Shown here: one piece after another, positions 16,118-23,581 of the stretch
Numbering within the stretch: position 1 is the first letter of the stretch
Layout: every line of letters starts with the position of its first letter
DNA from: Pseudomonadota bacterium
Lineage (GTDB): Bacteria > Pseudomonadota > Alphaproteobacteria > Acetobacterales > Acetobacteraceae
DNA: 36,526 bases
Assembly: GCA_021818425.1 (NCBI GenBank)
Contig: JAKAEC010000016.1
Location: 1-36,526 of the forward strand
Direction: 5' to 3'
Program-made: the position numbers and the translations under genes
The notes under the pieces: model-generated
The model's input: the letters and a program-made list of their open reading frames with translations, nothing else
Told to the model about the DNA's origin: nothing
The model's database searches: none

Positions 16118-17148
16118 AAACGCGTGTAATCATTGTGGATGACTCCGCAACTATGAGATCCGTTATTGCCGCGCATCTGCAGGCTGACCCGGATGTTGAA
16201 GTTGTTGGGCAGGCGGCTGACCCGCATGAGGCAAGGCAACTTATCAAGGAGTTGGTGCCTGATGTCATCACTCTTGACATCGAGATGCCTAACATGAACG
16301 GCATTGAGTTCCTCGAGAAAATTATGCGGCTGCGGCCAACACCTGTGATTATGGTTTCCACGTTAACACAGGCGGGTGCGGAGATAAGCCTGCGTGCTTT
16401 GGAGATTGGCGCCTTTGACTGTGTTGCTAAGCCATCTTCCATTGCACCGGAGAGTTTCAGCACTCTCGCAGAAAAGGTAAAGGCCGCGGCGCAATATGGC
16501 TGCAAACCCAGAGCCATAAGACCGCCAGCCCGCTTTATGTCCATTGCCAACTACGAACCAGATGGGCGCCTAGTTGCCATAGGATCGTCAACCGGGGGCG
16601 TAGAAGCTTTAATAGCGATTCTGTCAAAGTTTCCGGCCAACTGCCCGCCGGTTGTTGTCAGCCAGCACATGCCGGCAACGTTCACTAAGAGCTTCTCTGC
16701 TAGGCTGAATAAACTGTGCCAGCCCACGGTGAGTGAGGCCGAGGATGGGCAGAAGCTTGAGTTGGGGCATATCTACATTGCCCCCGGTGATTGTCATCTT
16801 GAGATTTCGGGGCGAGGGTACCATAAAATTAGACTGACACATGGCGAGAAGGTGAACGGGCATAGACCATCCGTCGATGTTATGTTGAAGTCGGTTGCCA
16901 ATAGTTACGGCAAGGATGCCATTGGCGTTATTCTGACAGGTATTGGTTGTGATGGCGCCGAAGGCTTACTCGCGATGCGTTCGGCTGGCGCCGAAACGAT
17001 AGGGCAGGATGCCGCTAGCAGCGTGGTTTATGGTATGCCGCGTGCCGCGTTTGAGCTGGGCGCCGTTGAGCGGCAGCTGCCACTTGAGAAGATTGCCGCT
17101 CAAATTTTAGCGACGACATCAGTGCGGCAGAAGGTAATGGCAACATGA
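16114..17148 (+). CDS. cheB: chemotaxis response regulator and protein-glutamate methylesterase CheB
   Basis: CheB removes receptor methyl groups and deamidates receptor glutamines; phosphorylation of its receiver activates it. The 344-residue product has a receiver domain (1-125) with D9-D10, phospho-acceptor D55 ([10 protein letters not shown]) and K107 (VAKPS), a short linker, and the esterase domain with the triad S159 ([11 protein letters not shown]), H185 (SQHMPATF) and D280 ([10 protein letters not shown]). All active residues are in place. The GIGCDG form differs from the more common GMGxDG by one conservative change. It overlaps cheR and cheD by four bases each, so the unit is translated as a chain. 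Confidence 0.98.
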   Translation: MKTRVIIVDDSATMRSVIAAHLQADPDVEVVGQAADPHEARQLIKELVPDVITLDIEMPNMNGIEFLEKIMRLRPTPVIMVSTLTQAGAEISLRALEIGAFDCVAKPSSIAPESFSTLAEKVKAAAQYGCKPRAIRPPARFMSIANYEPDGRLVAIGSSTGGVEALIAILSKFPANCPPVVVSQHMPATFTKSFSARLNKLCQPTVSEAEDGQKLELGHIYIAPGDCHLEISGRGYHKIRLTHGEKVNGHRPSVDVMLKSVANSYGKDAIGVILTGIGCDGAEGLLAMRSAGAETIGQDAASSVVYGMPRAAFELGAVERQLPLEKIAAQILATTSVRQKVMAT

Positions 17149-17720
17149 TTATGCCCGTAACACTGCGTGAAGTGGACGGAGAGCGGCGAGTGAACATCGT
17201 GCAGGGTCAGCACCATGTCGATAATGATCCGCTGACGGTTTTGACGACGATTTTGGGTTCATGCATTGCCGCTTGCATATGGGACGCCGAGGCAGGCATT
17301 GGGGGAATGAACCATTTTCTTCTGCCTGGCGCAAACCAGGCAAATGGCCAAGTGCAAAAGGGTGAGGCACAGAGATATGGCGTTCACCTCATGGAGTTAT
17401 TGATTAATGATTTACTGCGGCGTGGCGTAAAAAAATCTAGATTGAAGGCCAAGCTTTTCGGTGGTGCCTGCATGATTAAGGGGCTGACGGATATAGGCGC
17501 ATCGAATGCCGATTTTGCCGAAAAGTTCCTGAGAGATGAGGGGATTGAACTGCTTGGCGGAAGTTTGCGTGGTAATCTTGGCCGGCGGGTTCAGTTTTGG
17601 CCAGTAACGGGGCGGGCTCGCCAAGCCTTTTTAGCCAAGGAGACAGATTCGATCCTGCGTGAAGAACTTGTGCGTCGTCCTGTGGTTCCGTCCGGTGCGG
17701 GTTCCGTTGAGCTGTTTTAA
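17145..17720 (+). CDS. cheD: chemoreceptor glutamine deamidase CheD
   Basis: CheD converts certain receptor glutamines to glutamate and modulates adaptation. In the 191-residue product the catalytic Cys40 ([12 protein letters not shown]) and His57 ([10 protein letters not shown]) are 17 residues apart, the same spacing as Cys27 and His44 of Thermotoga maritima CheD. Further family motifs are [17 protein letters not shown] and [13 protein letters not shown]. The C-terminus is SVELF, close to the DLELF that ends the next gene product. The gene overlaps cheB by four bases, and its stop shares a base with the next ATG (TAATG). Confidence 0.97.
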   Translation: MIMPVTLREVDGERRVNIVQGQHHVDNDPLTVLTTILGSCIAACIWDAEAGIGGMNHFLLPGANQANGQVQKGEAQRYGVHLMELLINDLLRRGVKKSRLKAKLFGGACMIKGLTDIGASNADFAEKFLRDEGIELLGGSLRGNLGRRVQFWPVTGRARQAFLAKETDSILREELVRRPVVPSGAGSVELF

Positions 17721-18127
17721 TGAAAGGGTATCATGAGATGGAAAGAACCAGCGCTGTGGCTGAGCCGGTTGGTGATAGTTCGCACCATACCCCGCTTCGC
17801 TCTATTCTTTCCGCGATCAGCGACGAGTTCCGTGAGCTTGGCCGTTTTGCGGACCGCTTTCAGCTGACACTGAGCCCCGCCATTCACCGTATGGCTCTAG
17901 ATCAAGCTTGCCACCGGGACATTCAGTCGTTGGATCTTTTGTCGCAGCGCTTGATCGCTCTTTCGAGTTATATATTGGAAATCGTTGAGATTTTACCAGA
18001 GGATTTGCGCCTTGATTCGCGGCAGGCGCTAGCGTCCATTCCGCTTTCTGAGCTTCAATACCGGCTTAAGGGTGCCCCGGTTCCAGAAAATCCGGAGCAC
18101 GTATCAGGCGATCTTGAATTATTCTAA
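17720..18127 (+). CDS. CheT-like protein, candidate CheZ-type CheY-P phosphatase
   Basis: A 135-residue all-helical protein after cheD. It contains DLLSQ at residues 72-76 within a predicted helix (CHRDIQSLDLLSQRLIAL). DxxxQ is the catalytic motif of CheZ, where the Asp and Gln dephosphorylate CheY. Size and position match CheT of S. meliloti (the gene after cheD), a distant CheZ relative reported to speed CheY1-P dephosphorylation and to bind CheR. The C-terminus is acidic and ends DLELF, like CheD's SVELF. The start may instead be ATG 17738, which has AAAGGG (17723-17728) upstream. No zinc, nucleotide or membrane motif is visible. The phosphatase role is inferred from motif plus context. 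Confidence 0.68.
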   Translation: MKGYHEMERTSAVAEPVGDSSHHTPLRSILSAISDEFRELGRFADRFQLTLSPAIHRMALDQACHRDIQSLDLLSQRLIALSSYILEIVEILPEDLRLDSRQALASIPLSELQYRLKGAPVPENPEHVSGDLELF

Positions 18128-18207
18128 TATCGCTCGGCCATGCAATGTTAAGAAATTAGGCGCAAAAATGTCTTTGCCAGCGACACAAATGAAGGAGTTT
18201 TAACGTC

Positions 18208-18696
18208 ATGAACCGGTATGCCGAGCATAAAGGTAACGATCATCGCTCGGAGTTCCTTTCGGTGAGGCTGGGCGAGCAGGAGTTTGCAATTGATATAAAG
18301 TCCATCCGTGAAATTCGCGGTTGGATCGCATCGACGAATCTGCCCTTCGCGCCAGCGTTTATCAAAGGCATGATCAACCTGCGCGGAAGCGTATTGGTTG
18401 TGGTTGATCTTGCGCAACGCCTGGGCTTTGCTGCTACGAAGTTAGACGCCGCTTCTGTCGTTGTGGTGGTGGAATGCGGCGACCGCACGGTAGGGCTGTT
18501 GGTTGATGCTGTGTGCGACATCATTACCGTCACAGATGAGATGCGCCAAAACACGCCTGAAACCGGGAGCGATATGCCAAAATCTTTCATTGAAGGGTTG
18601 GTGATGATGGACAATCGGATCATCAGCATTCTCTCTCTTCCAGTGCTCGTGCCCGACGAAAATGTCCAGCGAATGGCGGAGTTAGCGGCAGCCTGA
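18208..18696 (+). CDS. cheW: chemotaxis coupling protein CheW (copy 2)
   Basis: A second 162-residue CheW domain: EFLSVRLGEQEFAIDIKSIREIRGW, APAFIKGMINLRGSVLVVVDLAQRLG, and VGLLVDAVCDIITV. It is a paralogue of the CheW at 14758, with the same REIRGW and NLRGSV elements but different N- and C-terminal ends. Unlike the other che genes it does not overlap its neighbour; 80 bases precede it, and GGAG stands in a good position before the ATG, so it may have its own promoter. It closes the che cluster. The following 126 bases to cobA hold no convincing terminator. Confidence 0.96.
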   Translation: MNRYAEHKGNDHRSEFLSVRLGEQEFAIDIKSIREIRGWIASTNLPFAPAFIKGMINLRGSVLVVVDLAQRLGFAATKLDAASVVVVVECGDRTVGLLVDAVCDIITVTDEMRQNTPETGSDMPKSFIEGLVMMDNRIISILSLPVLVPDENVQRMAELAAA

Positions 18697-18822
18697 TCTG
18701 AAAGTCTGGTCCCGCGCGGACTAAATATCTAAGTTAATACATGCAGGTGGCAATTTGGGCATTTGTTTGCCTAGCAAGGGGGCCAAACCGCTGTAGTCGC
18801 CGGCTAAACTTTTCCTCGCCTT

Positions 18823-19539
18823 TTACCTGTCGGCCAGTGCCGCGCCCGCGAGAAAGAGTACGGGTCCGGTTGGCGCTGCTCTTGCTAGTGTCTCTGGCAT
18901 TTGTGCGAGATCGGCGCGCAATATGCGCTGCTCAGGCAGGGTTGCTCGTTCGATTGCGATTGCTGGAATTTGCGGATCTATGCCTGCTGCCAAAAGCGAG
19001 GCAACCAATCCGGGTAAGTGTTTTGTGCCCATATAAATCGCGAGCGTGCCGCCAGCCAGCGCCAGCGCGGTCCAATTATGTGCAGGCAAGCCATATTCGG
19101 CCCCGTGCCCGGTGATGATATGCACGGAGCGGGAGACTTGACGTTGAGTAAGAGAGACGTTTAACGCGGCCGCCGCGGCCGAGGCCGCAGTGATGCCGGG
19201 CACGACCTCGAATGCAATGCCGGCTTGGCGTAGTGCCTCCATCTCCTCGGTTAATCTGCCAAAAATGACAGGATCGCCGCCCTTCAGCCGCACTACGCGC
19301 TTGCCCGTAAGGGCAGCCTCCACAAGAAGCCGGCAGATTTCTGTCTGAGCATTGGAGGCTTGGCCGCAACGTTTGCCGACATCGATGATTTGCGCATCCC
19401 GGTCGATCAGCTCCAGAATTGCGGGGCCAACGAGGCTGTCGTGCAGCACGATTTCCGCGCAAGCTAGCAGCCGGGCGGTTTTTAACGTTAGCAGTTCAGG
19501 GGCACCTGGCCCAGCCCCTGCTAGGAATACTTTCACCAT
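18823..19539 (-). CDS. cobA: uroporphyrinogen-III C-methyltransferase
   Basis: The enzyme methylates uroporphyrinogen III at C2 and C7 to give precorrin-2, the branch point toward siroheme and cobalamin. The 238-residue product is a free-standing SUMT without the CysG dehydrogenase/chelatase part. It shows VFLAGAGPGAPELLTLKTARLL, VVRLKGGDPVIFGR, the SAM-binding FEVVPGITAASAAAAALNVSLTQR, and LAIYMGTKHL, all typical. GGGGAG precedes the ATG. Upstream lie two adjacent perfect 10-base palindromes. No other cobalamin or sulfite-reductase gene is in the window, so the downstream product is unclear. Confidence 0.96.
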   Translation of the reverse strand: MVKVFLAGAGPGAPELLTLKTARLLACAEIVLHDSLVGPAILELIDRDAQIIDVGKRCGQASNAQTEICRLLVEAALTGKRVVRLKGGDPVIFGRLTEEMEALRQAGIAFEVVPGITAASAAAAALNVSLTQRQVSRSVHIITGHGAEYGLPAHNWTALALAGGTLAIYMGTKHLPGLVASLLAAGIDPQIPAIAIERATLPEQRILRADLAQMPETLARAAPTGPVLFLAGAALADR

Positions 19540-19553
19540 CTCGCTCCCCGAGG

Positions 19554-19575
19554 GAAAGCTTTCTCATTGGCCAAT
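19554..19575. promoter_or_regulatory. two perfect 10-base palindromes upstream of cobA
   Basis: GAAAGCTTTC (19554-19563) and ATTGGCCAAT (19566-19575) are both exact palindromes, two bases apart, and end 14 to 36 bases before the cobA start codon. They overlap the region where a promoter or operator would lie. Neither matches a regulator I can name with confidence. Confidence 0.4.
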
Positions 19576-19635
19576 AAGATCAGGTATGGCAACGCAATAC
19601 ATTGCGGGTCTGGCCAGCTTCTCGGAAATGAGGGG

Positions 19636-20493
19636 TCAGGCTACCAGTTCCTCGCGCGGGGTCCGCTGTAGGGCGGGCGGCAATTTTATGGCTGAGATAA
19701 GGGCGCGAACTTCATTGCGCGCCGCGATGTGGGAAAGCCCCATGGCGATGCCAACATTGGCCTCGCGGACGTCCATCAACGTCAGCCCCAGGAGGTAAAG
19801 TTCCCGGAAGATCACGCGTTCCCCAAAGCCCTTGAGTGTGCGAAAGCCGATCCGTTTGGCCAGTGCCTCCAGCGTTTCGCCGACATCGCGTTTGTTTCTA
19901 GCCTCGACCGCAGCCAAGCGGTTGCGCATGACAATCCAGTCAATCTTGCCATGATCGCGGTTGAAGCGGTTCTTTCGCGCTTCCCATACCATTTCGGAGT
20001 AAATACTTGGCTTGATGATGTCGTGGTTGTCCGGCTCAACCTTGGCCAGCATCGAAAAATCCACGAAGCTGTCGTTGATCGGGGTAATGAGCGTATCAGC
20101 AAAGGAGTGTCCATAGCGGGAGAGGAAATTATCACTGCCAGGGCAATCCACCACGATCACTTCGATGCCGGCGTGCACTAGTTCGGTCACCGCCTCATCG
20201 AAACGCTCACGCTCCTCGGCCTCGGCCTGCTGGCGTGTGTCCAAATCGGAACGGTTGACGGCACGGAACTCTGGCAGGGGCAGACTGACGCCTTTGCTTT
20301 CAACATAAGCCTGTCGTGCGGCAAGCGTGCCGGCTAAGGTGCCTTGCCGAGCATCGAGATCGATTGCGCCTACACGGTAGCCGTCCCGGAGCAGGGAGAC
20401 GATGATGTGGATCGAGGTGGTAGACTTACCGGAGCCGCCCTTTTCATTTCCCAACACAATGAAATACGGTTTCTGTGCAGCCTGCACCGTCAT
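19636..20493 (-). CDS. mipZ: MipZ-type ParA ATPase, division-plane positioning
   Basis: MipZ forms polar gradients through ParB and chromosomal DNA and inhibits FtsZ polymerisation away from midcell in Caulobacter and relatives. The 285-residue product starts with the deviant Walker A NEKGGSGKSTTS, carrying both lysines K18 and K23, followed by YRVGAIDLDARQGTLAGT, the Walker B VIVVDCPGSDNFLSRYGH, and DTLITPINDSFVDFSMLAKV. NRFNRDHGKIDWIVMRNRL is characteristic of MipZ rather than other ParA proteins. No parB or ftsZ is adjacent. A GANTC site lies 53 bases upstream, consistent with CcrM/GcrA control known for mipZ in Caulobacter. Confidence 0.93.
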   Translation of the reverse strand: MTVQAAQKPYFIVLGNEKGGSGKSTTSIHIIVSLLRDGYRVGAIDLDARQGTLAGTLAARQAYVESKGVSLPLPEFRAVNRSDLDTRQQAEAEERERFDEAVTELVHAGIEVIVVDCPGSDNFLSRYGHSFADTLITPINDSFVDFSMLAKVEPDNHDIIKPSIYSEMVWEARKNRFNRDHGKIDWIVMRNRLAAVEARNKRDVGETLEALAKRIGFRTLKGFGERVIFRELYLLGLTLMDVREANVGIAMGLSHIAARNEVRALISAIKLPPALQRTPREELVA

Positions 20494-20545
20494 GCCCTAT
20501 TCTCCATGGATCCCCCGATTTTCCTCAGGATAGCCCTATGCCAAC

Positions 20546-20550
20546 GATTC
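20546..20550. promoter_or_regulatory. GANTC (CcrM) site in the probable mipZ promoter
   Basis: GATTC at 20546-20550 lies in the 159-base gap between the NMO-like gene and mipZ. In Caulobacter, methylated GANTC sites are read by GcrA, and mipZ is among the known targets. A single five-base site can occur by chance; it gains weight only from its location and from the gcrA gene in this same window. Confidence 0.38.
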
Positions 20551-20584
20551 GCCACATCGTTTCCTGAGTTGCGTTCCGGAGCTT

Positions 20585-20612
20585 GGAATGGCCCGGGCTA
20601 AGCGGCCATTCC
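20585..20612 (-). terminator. perfect 9-bp hairpin after the NMO-like gene, no T-run
   Basis: GGAATGGCC (20585-20593) and GGCCATTCC (20604-20612) form a perfect nine-base stem with a ten-base loop. It lies about 40 bases past the stop of the leftward flavoprotein gene. No T-run follows on either strand, so it could be a processing or Rho-linked stem rather than an intrinsic terminator, or an operator of mipZ. Confidence 0.35.
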
Positions 20613-20652
20613 ATACCAGCATGGATGGAGGCTGAAAGGCGCGGAAAACGCT

Positions 20653-22068
20653 CTACTTGCCAGTAAGAAGGCGCTCCACAAGTTGCTTCACCGTTGGGAT
20701 GAACCCGTTGGAATAAAACGGATCCGAGGCGAAGCGATGCGCGTTATGACCTGCAAACATGAGGTTGTTGTCCATCGCAGCCTCGTCATCTGGCGCGGCA
20801 TGGGCAATGTCCTGAAGTGTCTTCTGTATGCAGAAGCTGCGCGGGTCGGCTCTTTTGCCGTTATCGAAGGTTGGTGGATGCTGGGACCAATTGGAGAAGC
20901 GGCACTGGCTGAGGCAGCCCATGCAATTGACTTGGTCCTCGTGAATGTCGTGCGCTTTGTCTGGCGCCACGAAGATGAGCGTGGAATCAGGCGTACGTAG
21001 GGCCTCGGTGAAGCCGCGCTCCTCCCAATCCCTCACGCGCGCATGGTCGGGCGCGGTAAGATAAACGGGGCGTTTGCGCGTGCCCACCCCATATTCAACG
21101 AGATGCTCTCCAACTGGTTCCGCGCTGTACGCTACTTGGCGCTCGCTACGGTCGCGCAACTCCTTCATGAAATCATTGTTCACTGCCGAGGAGTAGAAAC
21201 CAGTTGGCGAGAATTTGTTGAGAAAGACTTCGCCCGGTTTGAGTCTCAGCAGTCGATCTTTCCAGCTTTGCGGGATCGGGCTCTCTTTGGTTAAAAGCGG
21301 GCGGGTACCGAATTGGAAAGCTATCGGGCCGATTTCTGGATTGTCGATGTAATCTTTCCATTCATCCAGTGCCCATACACCGCCAGCCATGATGATCGGC
21401 GTCTCGTTCAGTCCGAACTCCCGCATCACTTTGCGAAGTGCTACAAGGCGGGGATATGGATTTTCGGGATGCTCAGGGTCCTCCGAGTTGGAAAGCCCGT
21501 TATGTCCTCCTGCCAGCCAGGGGTCTTCATACACAACGCCGCCAAGAAGATGGGTGACCTTCGAATAGGCGCGCTTCCACAACGCTGAAAACGCCCGGCC
21601 CGAGGATACGATGGGGTAGTAATGTACGTTGAATTTGGCGGCAATTTCCGACAAGCGGTACGGCATACCGGCACCGCAGGTGATGCCGTTGACGAGACCC
21701 TTTGTCCGTTCAAGAATTCCCGTGATGACCCGCTCAGCGCCGCCCATCTCCCAAAGGATGTTGGCGTGGACGCGGCCCCTGCCGCCAGAGATGTCCCAGG
21801 CGCGGCGCGCCTGCTCGACGCCGCCCGCAATGGCGTAATTTATCAGCTCTTCATGTCGGTCGCGGCGGGTGCGGCCATGGTAAATCTGTGGAATAACCCG
21901 TCCGTGCTCGTCATAGCTGTCCGCATTTACCGCAGAAAATGTGCCAACGCCGCCGGCCAGCGCCCAATTGCCGGCGCTCGTACCATTAGATGCGGAAACA
22001 CCCTTGCCACCCTCGACCAAAGGAAGAACGTCGATGCCACCCATACGGATGGCGTTAATCACCGTCAT
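20653..22068 (-). CDS. nitronate monooxygenase-like FMN protein with a C-terminal Cys cluster
   Basis: The 471-residue product belongs to the NMO/2-nitropropane dioxygenase TIM-barrel superfamily. Supporting segments are GGKGVSASNGTSAGNWALAGGVGTFS near the N-terminus, LVNGITCGAGMPYRL, the phosphate-binding IIMAGGVWALDEW, and IGPIAFQFGTRPLLTKES. It is longer than classical NMOs (about 320-380). The extra C-terminal part carries C382-x2-C385-x3-C389 and C413, which could bind a metal or Fe-S cluster. The substrate cannot be told; relatives are annotated loosely as flavin oxidoreductases. ATG 22068 (MTVINAIRMGG) is preferred to an upstream in-frame codon at 22095. Confidence 0.8.
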   Translation of the reverse strand: MTVINAIRMGGIDVLPLVEGGKGVSASNGTSAGNWALAGGVGTFSAVNADSYDEHGRVIPQIYHGRTRRDRHEELINYAIAGGVEQARRAWDISGGRGRVHANILWEMGGAERVITGILERTKGLVNGITCGAGMPYRLSEIAAKFNVHYYPIVSSGRAFSALWKRAYSKVTHLLGGVVYEDPWLAGGHNGLSNSEDPEHPENPYPRLVALRKVMREFGLNETPIIMAGGVWALDEWKDYIDNPEIGPIAFQFGTRPLLTKESPIPQSWKDRLLRLKPGEVFLNKFSPTGFYSSAVNNDFMKELRDRSERQVAYSAEPVGEHLVEYGVGTRKRPVYLTAPDHARVRDWEERGFTEALRTPDSTLIFVAPDKAHDIHEDQVNCMGCLSQCRFSNWSQHPPTFDNGKRADPRSFCIQKTLQDIAHAAPDDEAAMDNNLMFAGHNAHRFASDPFYSNGFIPTVKQLVERLLTGK

Positions 22069-22200
22069 TAATAAAACCCCACAATCGGGCCGCAACCCGA
22101 GCTTGAACGCAACCTCATCCTCTCTTGTACCAGATTGGCAGTCGGCGTGAAGTGGTTACGCGGTTTGGCCAGAAGCACACAACCATAATATAAGCGATCT

Positions 22201-22956
22201 ATGGATTTGAATTTTTCAGAGGCCGAAATTCAACGCTATTCTCGGCACATCTTGCTGCCCGAGTTGGGCGGAACCGGCCAAGCTAAGCTCAAGGCGGCAA
22301 AGGTGCTTGTTATCGGCGCAGGCGGGCTGGGTGCGCCGCTGGCGCTTTATCTGGCCGCCGCTGGTGTTGGTACCATCGGGTTGGTGGATGACGACGTTGT
22401 GGAGCTTTCCAACCTGCAACGGCAGGTTTTGCATGGCGTTGCCAGTATCGGTCATCCGAAGGTGCTTTCGGCGCAAGAGGCGCTGGCACGGATTAACCCG
22501 CTCGTGAGCGTGAACATGCATGAAATGCGCGTCGGCCCAAAAAATGTCGCCGACGTCGTGAACGGCTATGATATCGTTTGTGATGGCACAGATAATTTTA
22601 CCACGCGCTTCCTGGTTGCGGATGCATGCGTCGCGGCGCGCAAAACCCTTGTTTCTGCAGCTGTTTTACGTTTCGAGGGGCAAATTTCTACGTTCAAGCC
22701 GCATGTTGGTGGGCCGTGCTACCGCTGCTTGTATCCGGAGCCGCCGCCAGACGGGCTTGTGCCCCCCTGCTCGGAGGCTGGTGTGCTTGGGGCCGTTACC
22801 GGCGTGATGGGCACATTGCAGGCAACGGAAGTTATCAAGGAGATCACGGGAATTGGCCAGTCCCTCTCGGGAGCTTTGCTGGTTTGGGACGCGCTTGCCG
22901 CCGAGTTTCGTAAAATCAGGCTCAAAAAGGACCCCGCATGCCCCGTTTGCGGCTGA
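22201..22956 (+). CDS. moeB: MoeB/ThiF/HesA-family adenylyltransferase
   Basis: These E1-like enzymes adenylate the C-terminal glycine of a small sulfur-carrier protein (MoaD in molybdopterin synthesis, ThiS in thiamine synthesis). The 251-residue product has RYSRHILLPELGGTGQAKL, the nucleotide loop VIGAGGLGAP, the catalytic DGTDNFTTR (D131), and a structural zinc site with C173-x2-C176 (CYRC) and C247-x2-C250 (CPVC). C190 (PPCSEAGVLG) matches the conserved crossover-loop Cys. There is no rhodanese domain, so it fits MoeB better than MOCS3 types. Neither moaD nor thiS is adjacent, so the partner is open. Its end overlaps the SH3 gene by 19 bases. Confidence 0.93.
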   Translation: MDLNFSEAEIQRYSRHILLPELGGTGQAKLKAAKVLVIGAGGLGAPLALYLAAAGVGTIGLVDDDVVELSNLQRQVLHGVASIGHPKVLSAQEALARINPLVSVNMHEMRVGPKNVADVVNGYDIVCDGTDNFTTRFLVADACVAARKTLVSAAVLRFEGQISTFKPHVGGPCYRCLYPEPPPDGLVPPCSEAGVLGAVTGVMGTLQATEVIKEITGIGQSLSGALLVWDALAAEFRKIRLKKDPACPVCG

Positions 22957-23459
22957 TACTGCTGCCTTTGGTGCTGCTCCTTTGCGCTGCTGTGCCCGAC
23001 CCTGGAACTGGCCCCGGGCCTGGTGTTGGCAGCGTGACAGGGCTGCCAGTGCCGCGTTTCGTTAGTTTGCGCTCTGACGATGTCAATGTCCGGGCTGGTC
23101 CCGGATTTCAATATCCGGTCAACTGGGTGTATCAGCGCGCAGGGCTGCCGGTTGAAATTATTGGTGAATTTGACGTTTGGCGGCACATTCTGGCGCCGGA
23201 TGGGGGCACCGGATGGGTGCATGAAGCCATGATTAGGGCCAAGCGTGGTTTTTACGTGACTGCCGCTAAAGCGGTTCTGCGTAGGGCGCCAAATCCCGAT
23301 GCTGGGGTGGTTGCCTATCTGCGTAGAGGCGTCTCTGGGGCATTGCTGCGGTGTAAGGCCAATAGCCAATATTGTAAGGTTGCAATCAAATTTGAGACGG
23401 GATACTTGGCCCGAGCCGACTTCTGGGGCGCTTTCGCGGGCGAAACCGTAAAGCCCTGA
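22938..23459 (+). CDS. secreted bacterial SH3-domain protein
   Basis: The 173-residue product has a signal peptide (MPRLRLILLPLVLLLCAAVP) and a Pro/Gly-rich stretch, followed by two SH3b-type repeats. The first is diagnostic: VNVRAGPGFQYPVNWVYQRAGLPVEIIGEFDVWRHI with GTGWVHEAMI; the second is AVLRRAPNPDAGVVAYLRRGVSG and CKVAIKFETGYL. Such proteins (SH3_4 family) are periplasmic and are assumed to bind cell wall or partner proteins. The Cys at the signal peptide end is not in a clear lipobox. It overlaps moeB by 19 bases. The family is recognised; the function is not known. Confidence 0.82.
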   Translation: MPRLRLILLPLVLLLCAAVPDPGTGPGPGVGSVTGLPVPRFVSLRSDDVNVRAGPGFQYPVNWVYQRAGLPVEIIGEFDVWRHILAPDGGTGWVHEAMIRAKRGFYVTAAKAVLRRAPNPDAGVVAYLRRGVSGALLRCKANSQYCKVAIKFETGYLARADFWGAFAGETVKP

Positions 23460-23483
23460 GCATAGGCTCGGCACACTCAGAAG

Positions 23484-23492
23484 TTTTCCACA
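23484..23492 (+). promoter_or_regulatory. DnaA-box match upstream of gcrA
   Basis: TTTTCCACA fits the TTWTNCACA DnaA-box consensus and differs by one base from the strongest form TTATCCACA. It lies 90 bases before the gcrA start. In Caulobacter DnaA activates gcrA transcription, so the placement is meaningful, though a nine-base match with two degenerate positions could be chance. Confidence 0.4.
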
Positions 23493-23581
23493 GAAAAGGA
23501 ATTTTTGGCCGGCGGCAAATATTGCTCGTCGGCCTTATGGCGGCTACTGTATTTGGTAGATCAAGCAAAGGGAGCCACAAT

